DNA of 52,047 nt from Bacilli bacterium (GTDB lineage Bacteria > Bacillota_I > Bacilli_A > RF39 > UBA660): assembly GCA_017477845.1 (NCBI GenBank), contig JAFUTR010000004.1, positions 1 through 52,047 on the forward strand. The letters are read 5' to 3'. The notes under the pieces were generated by a model. That model did no database searches. It was given only the letters and a program-made list of their open reading frames with translations, and was not told where the DNA came from. Positions 40,140 to 49,436 of this stretch are shown here, piece after piece. Each line of letters begins with the position of its first letter. Position 1 is the first letter of the stretch. The translations under genes and the position numbers were made by a program.

Positions 40140-41585
40140 ATGCATAAAACAATTGAATTTAATGGTATTAAACTCGATAAGTATCAGTCTAAAGTAGTGA
40201 TGTGTAATCATAAAAGTTATCTTGTAGTTGCAGGAGCTGGAAGTGGTAAAAGTCTAACTATTGCTGCTAAAATTGATTATTTAATAAAAAATAATATAAG
40301 TCCAAACAAAATATTGTGTATTTCTTTTACAAATGAGTCTGTTAATTCTTTGAAGAATGTTTTAGAAAAAAATAATATAGAGGTTGATGTAAAAACGTTT
40401 CATAGACTTGCTTTGGATATTATTGGAAAAGAATATTCTATTTCTAGTAGTGATTATCTATTATATATTACAGAAGAATATTTTAATTCTTACGTTTATT
40501 TAGATAAAACATATCTTTTATTAGAAGATTATTTATCTAATAATAAGAAACTAAAATTTCTTATAAATACAATTGTGACTTTTATTCATTATATGAAATC
40601 CTTACTTATAGATTTAGAATACTTGTTAAAACTAATTAAAAATAAAGATATTGATATCAACAATCGTGTAATTCTTTTAGTTATTTTAAAAATTTATATT
40701 CTTTATTATCAAGAACTTAAAAGTGTAAATAGAATAGATTTCGATGATATGATTAATAAAGCACAAGACAAAGTTTTATCTTTAAAATATTTTAAATATA
40801 GCCATATAATCATAGACGAATATCAAGATACATCTTATGGAAAGTATAAATTAATTAAAAATATTAAGGATAAATTTGATATAAACTTGATGGCAGTTGG
40901 TGATGATTATCAATCAATTTATTCTTTTACAGGATGTGATTTATCACTTTTTACAAAATTTAAAAAGTTTTTTCCTAAGTCAAAAATTATAAAACTTAAA
41001 TATACTTATAGAAATCCTAGTGATATTGTGGAAATATCTAAAAGATTTGTAATTAAAAATAGGAATCAGATAAATAAAAAACTCATCTCTAAAAAATATA
41101 TTGCTAAATCAATAAATGTTGTTTATATAGATAATTATGTTGAATCATTTATAAGCATTATAAAAGAGCTAAATAATGTTTTAGTATTGGGTAGGAATAA
41201 TAATGATATTGATAAAATAATTGATAATGATAAGTTAGTTATTTATGATTACAAGATTATATATAAAGATGATGAATCACTTAATATTAAGTTTTTGACA
41301 GTTCATTCATCTAAAGGCCTTGAAGAAGATAATGTTGTAATACTTAATAACGTTGATGATGTTTTAGGTTTTCCAAATAAAATTATAGAAAATGAAGTCT
41401 TGGATTATATTTTTATTAATAAGCAAAAAGAAGAAGAAAGAAGACTATTTTATGTAGCACTTACAAGAGCTCGAAAAAAGGTATTTCTTTTTACAATAAA
41501 AAACAAAGAATCAATTTTTGTAAAAGAATTATTAAGAGATTTTAAATATAAAATAAATATTATTGATTTATCAAAAAAACTTTAA
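40140..41585 (+). CDS. Compact UvrD/Rep-like SF1 helicase
   Basis: A 481-residue ATPase with all SF1 motifs: VVAGAGSGKSLT (I), FTNESVNSL (Ia), HIIIDEYQDTS (II), MAVGDDYQSIYSF (III), LKYTYRNPSDI (IV), VHSSKGLEEDNVVI (V) and YVALTRARKK (VI). It is shorter than UvrD/PcrA (about 720-740), so the 2B subdomain and C-terminal tail are reduced. It should unwind DNA, possibly in repair. ATG 40140 follows the Fic terminator; GTG 40107 and ATG 40125 lie inside that hairpin. It lacks an obvious ribosome site. The expression mode is therefore uncertain. Confidence 0.85.
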   Translation: MHKTIEFNGIKLDKYQSKVVMCNHKSYLVVAGAGSGKSLTIAAKIDYLIKNNISPNKILCISFTNESVNSLKNVLEKNNIEVDVKTFHRLALDIIGKEYSISSSDYLLYITEEYFNSYVYLDKTYLLLEDYLSNNKKLKFLINTIVTFIHYMKSLLIDLEYLLKLIKNKDIDINNRVILLVILKIYILYYQELKSVNRIDFDDMINKAQDKVLSLKYFKYSHIIIDEYQDTSYGKYKLIKNIKDKFDINLMAVGDDYQSIYSFTGCDLSLFTKFKKFFPKSKIIKLKYTYRNPSDIVEISKRFVIKNRNQINKKLISKKYIAKSINVVYIDNYVESFISIIKELNNVLVLGRNNNDIDKIIDNDKLVIYDYKIIYKDDESLNIKFLTVHSSKGLEEDNVVILNNVDDVLGFPNKIIENEVLDYIFINKQKEEERRLFYVALTRARKKVFLFTIKNKESIFVKELLRDFKYKINIIDLSKKL

Positions 41586-41603
41586 ATAAATTGTGAGATA
41601 TAC

Positions 41604-41609
41604 TATAAT
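41604..41609 (+). promoter_or_regulatory. -10 box of the 41628 gene
   Basis: TATAAT, 18 bases before the ATG at 41628, with AGGTG in between. A -35 box is not clear. Confidence 0.4.
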
Positions 41610-41627
41610 TATTGTATGAGGTGTCAT

Positions 41628-42275
41628 ATGAAGAATAAAAAGTTAATAATATATGTAGGGTTAGTTATTTTAGTTCTAGGTGTCTTATTGTTTGTTTTAC
41701 AAAAGCCAAAGAATGAAAAAGTATATATTAATGATAATAATACTTTATCAAAAGAAGAGGCAAATTCAATTATTAGTGAAGTAGTCAGAACTGTAATAAA
41801 TGTTTATGAAGATCCAGGTAAAGTTTTTGAAGTAGAGGAATTACCTGAAATAGTTGCTGATACTATTAATGGAGAAGTTTTAAGTCAAGAAGATCTTGCA
41901 AAAAATATTAAGAGTTATACTTATTTAAAGATAAATAATTACGAGGAAAAAATAAATGATATCTTTACTTTAAATGGGCAAAATGAATTAGAAAATACTC
42001 TTTTTGGTGAAGAGAAATTCTTTATTAATGATCAAGATGATGGTTATTTATTTTATAGAAATATTCCTGAATCTAATAAATATATTAATAGTACTATTAG
42101 TGTTGATAATATAGAAGTAAAAGATGATGAGATAAATGCAGAAGTTAGACTTACTACTTATAGTTTGGATACAGAAGATGATGATATATTGTCCTTTTAT
42201 GTGGTAAAGAAAAATATTAAACTTATAAAAGAAAATGAAGTATGGTTAGTAGATACATTCTTATATAATAATTAA
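41628..42275 (+). CDS. Membrane-anchored extracytoplasmic protein of unknown function
   Basis: A 215-residue protein with a basic start, one membrane helix (about 6-24) and an acidic extracytoplasmic domain of roughly 185 residues. The domain begins with a helical part (EEANSIISEVVRTVINVYEDP) and continues with beta-rich sequence. I recognise no family. AGGTG at 41619-41623 fits ATG 41628; ATG 41616 lies upstream of that site. The Tam41-like gene follows 12 bases downstream, probably in the same transcript. Confidence 0.72.
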   Translation: MKNKKLIIYVGLVILVLGVLLFVLQKPKNEKVYINDNNTLSKEEANSIISEVVRTVINVYEDPGKVFEVEELPEIVADTINGEVLSQEDLAKNIKSYTYLKINNYEEKINDIFTLNGQNELENTLFGEEKFFINDQDDGYLFYRNIPESNKYINSTISVDNIEVKDDEINAEVRLTTYSLDTEDDDILSFYVVKKNIKLIKENEVWLVDTFLYNN

Positions 42276-42287
42276 AGGAGATAAATT

Positions 42288-43220
42288 ATGCAAAATATGG
42301 GAATTAGAGAAAGAATTTTAAAATTTGTAGATACACTTCCAGAAGTTGTTTCAGTAAAAGCTTATGGCTCTAGTATTGCGTATCAAGCAGGATATAAAGA
42401 AAATGAGAAAAAACAAGTTGACTTAATAGTAGTTGTTGATGATATAAAAAAATTCTATGAAGAAAATCTTAAAAGAAATAAATATATGTATAAGTTTACT
42501 CCTAAAATGTATTTTAAACATGCTTCAAGTAAATTACTTAAAAAAGCTGCTGGTATTTGTTATACAACAGATATTAATTATGGTATAGATACATTTAAAA
42601 TGGGTGTAATTGAGAAAGTTGATGTCTTAGATGATTTATTAAATTGGAAAACATTTTATATAGCTGGAAGATTTCAAAAAGAAATGTATACAGCGATTGC
42701 GGATAAAGAAATAGAAAGTGCTAATGAAGTTAATAAGAAAAATGCATTAACAATTGCATTACTATTACTAGATAAAGAAAACCCTTCTTTGCAAGATTTA
42801 TATGAAAAAATTTGTTCATTATCATATACTGGAGACTCTAGAAAAAATTTTAAAGCAGAGGATCCTAATAAAATAAAAAAATTAGCTAGTGGTAGCAAAG
42901 ACCATTTTGATAAAGAATATAAGGATAAAACAGATTTATTTAAAGTTGATAAATTTAATAATATTAAAATTGATTATAAAAAAGTATATGATTCTATTGA
43001 TTATTTGCCAACAAATTTAAAGAATAAAATAAAAGAAATAAAAGTAAAAGATAAAGAAGCAAAAATAATAGAAATTAGAAAAGTAATTATTGACTATTTA
43101 ACTGTTATTATTAAGGGTTCAAGTCTTGGTCAAACTAAAAAAGGAATATTAACAACAGGACCTAAAAACTCTTTTAATTATGCGATTTCTAAATTAAAAA
43201 AAGGAAGAAAAAAAGAGTAA
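42288..43220 (+). CDS. Tam41-type CDP-diacylglycerol synthase homologue
   Basis: A 310-residue protein that matches the mitochondrial Tam41/Mmp37 family along its length: nucleotidyltransferase block VKAYGSSIAYQAGY, VDLIVVVDD (45-52), FYEENLKRN, KMGVIEKVDVLDDLLNWKTF, YIAGRFQKEM, LSYTGDSRK, EDPNKIKKL, and the C-terminal SSLGQTKKGILTTGPKNSF. Tam41 makes CDP-diacylglycerol from phosphatidate and CTP for cardiolipin and phosphatidylglycerol, unlike the integral membrane CdsA of most bacteria. Here it would be a peripheral, membrane-associated enzyme. AAAGGAGAT precedes the ATG. Whether the organism also has CdsA cannot be seen. Confidence 0.85.
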   Translation: MQNMGIRERILKFVDTLPEVVSVKAYGSSIAYQAGYKENEKKQVDLIVVVDDIKKFYEENLKRNKYMYKFTPKMYFKHASSKLLKKAAGICYTTDINYGIDTFKMGVIEKVDVLDDLLNWKTFYIAGRFQKEMYTAIADKEIESANEVNKKNALTIALLLLDKENPSLQDLYEKICSLSYTGDSRKNFKAEDPNKIKKLASGSKDHFDKEYKDKTDLFKVDKFNNIKIDYKKVYDSIDYLPTNLKNKIKEIKVKDKEAKIIEIRKVIIDYLTVIIKGSSLGQTKKGILTTGPKNSFNYAISKLKKGRKKE

Positions 43221-43243
43221 TAATTTCTAGAAGAAGGTGAAGT

Positions 43244-44317
43244 ATGAAAACTGTTGACCATAAATGTCCTAGTTGTAATGCTAGTATTAGTTATAATCCA
43301 AAAGAAAAAAACTGGGTTTGTGAATATTGTGGTAGTAAATTTACTTTAAAAGAATTGAAAGAAAATGAGAAGAATTTTCAAGGCACAAATACTAATAATT
43401 CAAAAGAGTTAAAAAAGAATAAAAATGAGAATAAAAATATTATTTTGATGGATGAATACTACTGCGAAGATTGTGGTGCTAAAATAGTTGCAGATATAAA
43501 TACAGCGGCTACTTTTTGTGTATATTGTAAGAATACAGCTATATTAAAAACGAGATTAGTTGATAAATTTTCACCATCAAAAATTATTCCTTTTTCTAAA
43601 ACAAAGGAAGATGCTATTAATGCGTTCAAAAGTATAGGAAAAGGTAAGTTTCTTATGCCTAAAGCTTTTTCTGATACTAAAAATATAGAAGAACTTAAAG
43701 GTATTTATATTCCTTTTTGGCTATATTCTTGTGTAATGAAAGGTCATGTTAAAGGAAAAGGAACACGTGTTATGAGTTGGTCTGATTCTAACTATATTTA
43801 TACAAAGACTGACACTTATAATGTGGAGAGAGATTGTACTTATAATTTTGATAACATACCAGTTGATGGTTCAATAAGATTTAATGATGCAATAATGAAT
43901 TCAATTGAGCCTTTTGATTATAGTGAATTAACTGATTTTAGTTACTCTTATTTGTCTGGCTTTCTAGCTGAAAAGTATGATTTAGAGAAGGAAGATGCTA
44001 AGAAGATAACTATTGATAGAGCTATGCAAACAGTTTATTCTGATATTCAAAGAAAAGCTTCGAGTGGGGGATACTCTTCATTCATTCCAGAAGAAAAGGA
44101 TACTAATATTGAAAGTGAAACAATTGATTATGTATTACTTCCTGTTTGGATGGTTAATATAAAATATGAAGGAAAGTTTTATACTTTTGCAATGAACGGA
44201 CAAACAGGTAAAATGATTGGAGATATTCCATATTCTAGAAAGAAAGCATTATTAATGTGGATATTAATATTTATTGTTATATTTGCTATTATTGCACTTA
44301 TATCATATATTGTTTAG
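43244..44317 (+). CDS. Double-zinc-ribbon membrane protein, copy 1
   Basis: A 357-residue protein with two N-terminal zinc ribbons (C8/C11/C26/C29 and C74/C77/C92/C95), a linker, a conserved middle domain (IIPFSKTKEDAINAFK, IYIPFWLYSCVMKG, IDYVLLPVWMVNIKYEGK, AMNGQTGKMIGDIPYSRKK) and one C-terminal membrane helix (about 335-355). The role of this domain is unknown. It is directly followed by a TPM-domain gene, and both have paralogues at 46910 and 48615. GAAGGTGAA is the ribosome site. Confidence 0.82.
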   Translation: MKTVDHKCPSCNASISYNPKEKNWVCEYCGSKFTLKELKENEKNFQGTNTNNSKELKKNKNENKNIILMDEYYCEDCGAKIVADINTAATFCVYCKNTAILKTRLVDKFSPSKIIPFSKTKEDAINAFKSIGKGKFLMPKAFSDTKNIEELKGIYIPFWLYSCVMKGHVKGKGTRVMSWSDSNYIYTKTDTYNVERDCTYNFDNIPVDGSIRFNDAIMNSIEPFDYSELTDFSYSYLSGFLAEKYDLEKEDAKKITIDRAMQTVYSDIQRKASSGGYSSFIPEEKDTNIESETIDYVLLPVWMVNIKYEGKFYTFAMNGQTGKMIGDIPYSRKKALLMWILIFIVIFAIIALISYIV

Positions 44318-44334
44318 CAAAGGCGGAGGGGAAA

Positions 44335-45201
44335 ATGAAGAAATTATTTATATTAATTATTACTTTATTATTTTTTATTCCGTATTATGTAAATGCAGAG
44401 GTGCTTGTGCCTTCTGTTGATAGTAGTGAAAAAATATATGATTATGCTGATCTATTAACTAGTGAGGAAGAAGAAAAATTACGTAATGATATTTTAGATG
44501 TTATTGAAAAATATAATATTGATATAGTTTTTGTAACTTTGGAAACTAATCCTTATGGATTTGATGAAGAAGATACTAAAGAGTATGCATCAGACTTTTA
44601 TGATTATAATAGATTCGGTGTTGGAGAAGAAAGAAGTGGTGTTATCGTTGTAGTAGATATGGGAAATAGATATCAATTTTTTGAAACATCTGGATCTTCT
44701 ATCTTAGTATTTGATGATAGTATAATTTCTTTAATGAGAGATAGTGCAGCATATTATTTGACTGATGAAAAGTATTATGAAGCATTTAATTCATATTTAG
44801 ATGATATTAAGGATTATACTTCAAATGGTAATAGTCTTTCTAATGTTAATTTTTGTATTGATGAAAATGGAGAATATTATAAATGCAGGGAAGATGAGGA
44901 AAAACCAAAAGAAGTTAATTGGTTTGTTTCATTGTTAACCGGTGCTGTTGGTAGTTTCATTTCAATATTTGCACATACAAAAAAATATAAAGGTGTTCAT
45001 TTGGCTACTAATGCAAATTCATATTTAAAAGATTCAACAATTGATAATAAAGTTGATCAATTTATGACAACATTTACTTCGAGAGTACGAATAACTGATA
45101 CTTCAAATAATAATGGTGGTGGACCATCACTTGGTGGAGGAAGTTCTGTATTTAAAGGAAGTAGTGGAAGAACTCATGGCGGTGGAGGAGGCCATTTCTA
45201 A
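44335..45201 (+). CDS. TPM-domain protein with glycine-rich tail, copy 1
   Basis: A 288-residue secreted membrane protein: signal peptide ending about VNA-E (residues 1-22), a TPM domain (about 35-170; IYDYADLLTSEEEEKLR, DIVFVTLETN, RSGVIVVVDMGNR), a membrane segment (about 198-217) and a glycine-rich C-terminus with final GGGGGHF. TPM-domain proteins such as YgcG are membrane-linked and act in photosystem or envelope repair; the exact activity here is unknown. GGAGGGG precedes the ATG. Frames starting further upstream are excluded because they run inside the preceding gene. Confidence 0.87.
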   Translation: MKKLFILIITLLFFIPYYVNAEVLVPSVDSSEKIYDYADLLTSEEEEKLRNDILDVIEKYNIDIVFVTLETNPYGFDEEDTKEYASDFYDYNRFGVGEERSGVIVVVDMGNRYQFFETSGSSILVFDDSIISLMRDSAAYYLTDEKYYEAFNSYLDDIKDYTSNGNSLSNVNFCIDENGEYYKCREDEEKPKEVNWFVSLLTGAVGSFISIFAHTKKYKGVHLATNANSYLKDSTIDNKVDQFMTTFTSRVRITDTSNNNGGGPSLGGGSSVFKGSSGRTHGGGGGHF

Positions 45202-45210
45202 GGAGGATAT

Positions 45211-46818
45211 ATGAAGAAATTTAATAAAAAAATAATTTTAAATATTTTAATAACATTAGTAATTAGTTTTATTCTATTCTATTTATTTTTACCACCACTT
45301 AATGTACATGTTATACAGTTTTGGATATTTATTATATTTATATTTGGAATATTTATGACTCTTAACTTTTTTACTTTTATTGGATATGTATCACTTAAAG
45401 GTAATTTGTCTACCATAAAACTATCTAAAGGATTTAAAATTTCTTTAGGGATTATTCCTTTAATAATTGTATTAATAATACTTACTAATATTGTTTTTTC
45501 ACCAATATTTTCTTCTAGAAGTTATGCTAATAGAATTGAAATAACTGAGGGTAAAGTATTTGAAGAAGAAGTAAAAGAAGTTGATTTAAATAAAGTTCCA
45601 TTACTAGATAGAGATTCTACTGCTAAAATTGGTGATAGAGTTATGGGTGAAATGACAGATTTAGTTTCTCAATTTACTGTATCTAATTTATATACTCAGA
45701 TAAACTATAATGATAAAATTGTTAGAGTTACTCCTTTAGAGTATGATGGAATGATTAAGTATTTTACTAATAGGGGTAAAGGAATAACTGGATATATTAT
45801 TGTTGATTCTGTTACTGGTAAGGCAGAACTTGTAAGACTAAAAAAAGGTATGAAGTATATGCCTAGTGCAATGTTTAATGAAAATTTATTTAGAAAACTT
45901 AGATTTAGTTATCCAACGGAGGTTTTTGGAGAAGAAAACTTTGAACTTGATAATGAAGGTAATCCTTATTGGATTGTTCCAACACTTAGATATACAGGAG
46001 TTGGATTAAAAGAAGAAGTGTCTGGTGTAGTTATTTTAGATCCAATTACTGGTAAATCAAAAAAATATGATGTTGATAAAGTTCCTTCTTGGGTTGATCA
46101 TGTTTATAGTGCTAACCTTATTATGGAACAAGTTAATGATTGGGGACTATATAATGGAGGATTTTTAAATAGCATTTTTGGTCAAAAGAATGTTGTTGCA
46201 ACTACTGAAGGATATAATTATTTGATACAAGATGATGATGTTTATTTGTATACTGGAATTACTAGTGTAGCAAGTGATGAGTCTAATCTTGGATTTATTC
46301 TTACAAATATGAGAACAAAAGATACTAATTACTATTTGATTCCTGGTGCTGAAGAGTTTTCGGCAATGGCTAGTGCTGAGGGTCAAGTTCAACAAATGAA
46401 ATATAATTCTACTTTCCCATTACTTATTAATTTAAATGGAAAAGCTACATATTTAGTATCACTTAAAGATAATGCTGGACTTGTAAAAATGTATGCATTT
46501 GTCGACGTACAAGATTATCAGAAAGTCGTGGTGACAGATGCACAAGAAGGAATATTAAAAGCTAAAGAAAACTATTTAAAAAATAGTGGAATTAAGAAAG
46601 ATGCTCAGTTAATAGAAGGAAGTATAGGTATTAAAAATATTTCAAGTGCATATATAGATGGAAATACATATTATTATATTGAAGCATTTGATGGAAATAA
46701 ATATAAAGTATCTATAAAAGTTAATGAAGATTTACTACCATTTTTCAAAAATGGTGATGAGTTTACAGCTATGTATATAGATAGTGAATCAGTTAAAGAA
46801 ATAACATTAATTAAATAA
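45211..46818 (+). CDS. Large membrane protein of unknown function
   Basis: A 535-residue protein with three N-terminal membrane helices (about 8-27, 35-61 and 75-98) and a long, beta-rich extracytoplasmic domain. Conserved-looking blocks include YFTNRGKGITGYIIVDSVTG, TEVFGEENFELDNEGNPYWI, ATTEGYNYLIQDDDVYLYTG and ASAEGQVQQM. I believe the same family occurs in other gut Firmicutes, but I know no function for it. AAGGAGG precedes the ATG; it follows the TPM gene by 9 bases and is bounded by a terminator. Confidence 0.8.
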   Translation: MKKFNKKIILNILITLVISFILFYLFLPPLNVHVIQFWIFIIFIFGIFMTLNFFTFIGYVSLKGNLSTIKLSKGFKISLGIIPLIIVLIILTNIVFSPIFSSRSYANRIEITEGKVFEEEVKEVDLNKVPLLDRDSTAKIGDRVMGEMTDLVSQFTVSNLYTQINYNDKIVRVTPLEYDGMIKYFTNRGKGITGYIIVDSVTGKAELVRLKKGMKYMPSAMFNENLFRKLRFSYPTEVFGEENFELDNEGNPYWIVPTLRYTGVGLKEEVSGVVILDPITGKSKKYDVDKVPSWVDHVYSANLIMEQVNDWGLYNGGFLNSIFGQKNVVATTEGYNYLIQDDDVYLYTGITSVASDESNLGFILTNMRTKDTNYYLIPGAEEFSAMASAEGQVQQMKYNSTFPLLINLNGKATYLVSLKDNAGLVKMYAFVDVQDYQKVVVTDAQEGILKAKENYLKNSGIKKDAQLIEGSIGIKNISSAYIDGNTYYYIEAFDGNKYKVSIKVNEDLLPFFKNGDEFTAMYIDSESVKEITLIK

Positions 46819-46821
46819 TAT

Positions 46822-46870
46822 AAGCCATAATCAAGTTTGTAAAACTACATTTGATTGTGGCTTCTTTTTT
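46822..46870 (+). terminator. Terminator after the 45211 gene
   Basis: AAGCCATAATCAA (46822-46834) pairs with TTGATTGTGGCTT (46851-46863) with one G-T pair, followed by a long T tract. Confidence 0.85.
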
Positions 46871-46884
46871 TTATTGATAAAATG

Positions 46885-46893
46885 TGATAGTAT
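46885..46893 (+). promoter_or_regulatory. Possible extended -10 before the second zinc-ribbon gene
   Basis: TGATAGTAT, 16 bases before ATG 46910, with GGTGA as ribosome site; the box is imperfect. Confidence 0.35.
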
Positions 46894-46909
46894 TATTATA
46901 GGTGATAAA

Positions 46910-48622
46910 ATGATAAAATGTCCAAATTGTAGTGCTGAATTATATTTTAGTCCAAGTGAAAAAATAATTAAATGTGATTATTGTGGTTCTTCTTTTAGTC
47001 CTGAAGAATTGAATGAATCTGTTAAATATTCAGAGGAAAATATAGTTTTGGATGAGGCAAAAGAAAAAACTGAAGGTAAAAGTTATTGTTGTTCTTCTTG
47101 TGGTGCAACATTATTAACATTTGATGAAACTGCTATTACTTTTTGCAGTTATTGTGGTTCTCAGGCAATGATTGAATCAAAAATGATGAAAATAAATAAT
47201 CCTGATTATATAATTCCTTTTTCTAAGACGAAGGAAGAATGTGTTAATAATTATAAGAAAAAAATAAAAAAACATTTTTTTGCTCCAACATATATGAAAA
47301 ATGACATTGTAGTTAGTAAGTTTAGAGGTATTTTTATGCCTTATAGTATTTATAATTTATCTTATCATGATACATGTATTAATAAGGGAAGTGTGTATAG
47401 TCATAGATCAGGTGATTATAAGATATATAATGATTACAGCATTTCTTCCAAAGTTGATGCTGATTATGATGGATTGTCTTATGACTTATCTTCTAGGTTT
47501 TTTGACAAATATAGTCATTCTATTCCTTTTGATTTTAATGAATGCAAAGAATTTAATCCTAATTATTTGCTTGGATTTTATGCAGATGTAAAAGATGTTA
47601 ATGATAAAGTATATAATCCTTTTGTTGAGGCAATTGCATCAAGTGATTGTTCTTATAAATTAAGTAAAGATAGACAATTTAGACATTATGGTTGTTATAG
47701 CCCTATTGTTCCTATAAAAGTTAAGGATAGTAAAATTGGTATGTTTCCTGTGTATTTTCTTGCTATAAGGAATGAGAAAAAAGGAACTATTAATTATGCT
47801 GTTGTAAACGGTCAAACAGGTAAAGTTGCTTTTGAAACACCGATTGATTTTAAAAAGTATATTGGTATATCATTTGTTTTAGCAATTATAGTATTTTTAT
47901 TGATTAACAATTATATATTAATACTTCCTAAAAACGTTTTAATTTTTTCTTTAATTATGTCGATTATTAGTTTCTTTATTTCAAATAATCAATTAAATAA
48001 AATATTTGTAAATAGACATCATTATGATGATTTAGGAGTTAACGATGCTTCAAATAATAGTGAAAATGATTCTAATGATAAAAGTGAAGAACAAAAGAAA
48101 GTTGAAGTTAAAACTGAAATTAAGAATGAAGCAGGTTTAAACTTATTTGCCACATTTTTTAAATTTATTTTTGCAATATTTTTTATTCCATTTTATTTAT
48201 CTATTTCCATATCCTTTTCCATATTCCTTTCTAAGATGTTTGAAGGAAAGAATGAAATTGGGTCTTCTTTTTCTGTAATTTGGATTGTTATGACAATTAT
48301 TACAGTTGTAATTGCTTTGCTTATTAAAAAGTCTTTGGATAATAGGGGTGTTCATCAAAATATAAAAGTAAATGTAATTAAGAAAAAACCACCATTTAAA
48401 GAGAAATTTAAGAAATATTTATATAAGCAGTTAATTGCTATTATCATTAGCATTGTAATTATCATATTAAATCCATTTGAAGACAGTTACTATTATGGAA
48501 CTGCTATATTATCATTTTTGTTAACAATTATATCTTTTTATGATTTAGTAAATGAACATAATGAGTTAGTAAGTAGTAAATTACCTCAACTTGAAAAAAG
48601 AGGAGGGGATGAAAATGCTTAA
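46910..48622 (+). CDS. Double-zinc-ribbon membrane protein, copy 2
   Basis: A 570-residue paralogue of the 43244 product: two zinc ribbons (C4/C7/C22/C25 and C61/C64/C79/C82), the same middle domain (YIIPFSKTKEECVNNYK, GIFMPYSIYNLSY, VVNGQTGKVAFETPIDFKK), but a much longer C-terminal part with about six additional membrane helices in three groups separated by an acidic loop. ATG 46910 follows GGTGA. It overlaps the following TPM gene by 8 bases. It is about 210 residues longer than copy 1, so the two cassettes have diverged in membrane topology. Confidence 0.8.
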   Translation: MIKCPNCSAELYFSPSEKIIKCDYCGSSFSPEELNESVKYSEENIVLDEAKEKTEGKSYCCSSCGATLLTFDETAITFCSYCGSQAMIESKMMKINNPDYIIPFSKTKEECVNNYKKKIKKHFFAPTYMKNDIVVSKFRGIFMPYSIYNLSYHDTCINKGSVYSHRSGDYKIYNDYSISSKVDADYDGLSYDLSSRFFDKYSHSIPFDFNECKEFNPNYLLGFYADVKDVNDKVYNPFVEAIASSDCSYKLSKDRQFRHYGCYSPIVPIKVKDSKIGMFPVYFLAIRNEKKGTINYAVVNGQTGKVAFETPIDFKKYIGISFVLAIIVFLLINNYILILPKNVLIFSLIMSIISFFISNNQLNKIFVNRHHYDDLGVNDASNNSENDSNDKSEEQKKVEVKTEIKNEAGLNLFATFFKFIFAIFFIPFYLSISISFSIFLSKMFEGKNEIGSSFSVIWIVMTIITVVIALLIKKSLDNRGVHQNIKVNVIKKKPPFKEKFKKYLYKQLIAIIISIVIIILNPFEDSYYYGTAILSFLLTIISFYDLVNEHNELVSSKLPQLEKRGGDENA

Positions 48623-49385
48623 AAAATATATAAAACTATTAATTATATTACTAGTTATTCCTTTTATTATTGAAAATGTAAATGCTATTACTATGGAAAA
48701 TGATAATGGTTATAAATTAGTTATAGAAGATGATGCTAGTTTATTAAGTGATGAAGAAATTAATAAATTAACAGATGAAATGTATTCATTAACAGAATAT
48801 GGTAATATTGCTTTTAAAAGTATTTCTAATAATTATACATCTACAGATTCTTATGCTAGAAATTATTATCATGAATTGTTTTCAAATCAAAGTGGTACTT
48901 TATTTTTAATAGATATGGATAGAAGAAATATTTATATATTTTCTGACGGTGCTAATTATAGAATAATAAATAATGATAAGGCATACATTATTACTGATAA
49001 TATTTATAGGTATGCTTCTAGTGAAGAATATTATGAATGTGCAAGTGAAGCATTTAAAGAGATTGGAATTTTACTTAATGGTGGTAAAATTCTTGAACCA
49101 ATGCGCTATATTAGTAATGCTGTTATTTCTATAACAATAGCTGCTTTTGTAACATTTATAATTGCTATTATTAATTCACGAGTTAAAAAGGCTAAAGATA
49201 GTGATGTATTATCATTTTCAAAGTCAAGTTTTTCAAACAGTGATTTTTATGCGAGAAAAACTGGTACACATATGGTTTATAGTCCTGTTTCTGATAGTTC
49301 TTCTAGCAGCGGAGGAGGAGGCGGCTCTTCTGGTGGTGGCGGAGGCGGTGGCTCTTCTGGCGGTGGAGGAGGACATGGCTTTTAA
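48615..49385 (+). CDS. TPM-like protein with glycine-rich tail, copy 2
   Basis: A 256-residue paralogue of the 44335 product with a signal peptide (about 1-25), a TPM-like domain (about 35-160; YKLVIEDDASLLSDEEINKL, GTLFLIDMDRRN), a membrane helix (about 170-190) and a C-terminal tail of Gly/Ser runs ending GGGGGHGF. It is more diverged than copy 1: the middle part has little of the RSGVIVVVDMGNR sequence. ATG 48615 follows GGAGGGG (48602-48608); ATG 48609 is less well spaced. It is coupled to the zinc-ribbon gene upstream. Confidence 0.8.
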   Translation: MLKKYIKLLIILLVIPFIIENVNAITMENDNGYKLVIEDDASLLSDEEINKLTDEMYSLTEYGNIAFKSISNNYTSTDSYARNYYHELFSNQSGTLFLIDMDRRNIYIFSDGANYRIINNDKAYIITDNIYRYASSEEYYECASEAFKEIGILLNGGKILEPMRYISNAVISITIAAFVTFIIAIINSRVKKAKDSDVLSFSKSSFSNSDFYARKTGTHMVYSPVSDSSSSSGGGGGSSGGGGGGGSSGGGGGHGF

Positions 49386-49411
49386 AAACTATTTCTTTTT
49401 AGATAGTCTTA

Positions 49412-49423
49412 TGATATTATAAT
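49412..49423 (+). promoter_or_regulatory. Possible promoter of the ABC-F gene
   Basis: Overlapping TGATATTAT and TATAAT (49418-49423) lie upstream of the leader hairpin; no other -10 box fits between hairpin and start codon. Confidence 0.45.
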
Positions 49424-49436
49424 TAAATAGTAAGTA

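Noticed and set aside
44257-44334. Upstream extension of the first TPM gene
   Set aside because: It lies inside the end of the zinc-ribbon gene and would destroy the signal peptide; ATG 44335 has a strong ribosome site.
49162-49422. Alternative frame over the glycine-rich tail of the second TPM gene
   Set aside because: It is a frame-shifted shadow of GGA/GGT repeats; the TPM frame has signal peptide, domain and ribosome site.
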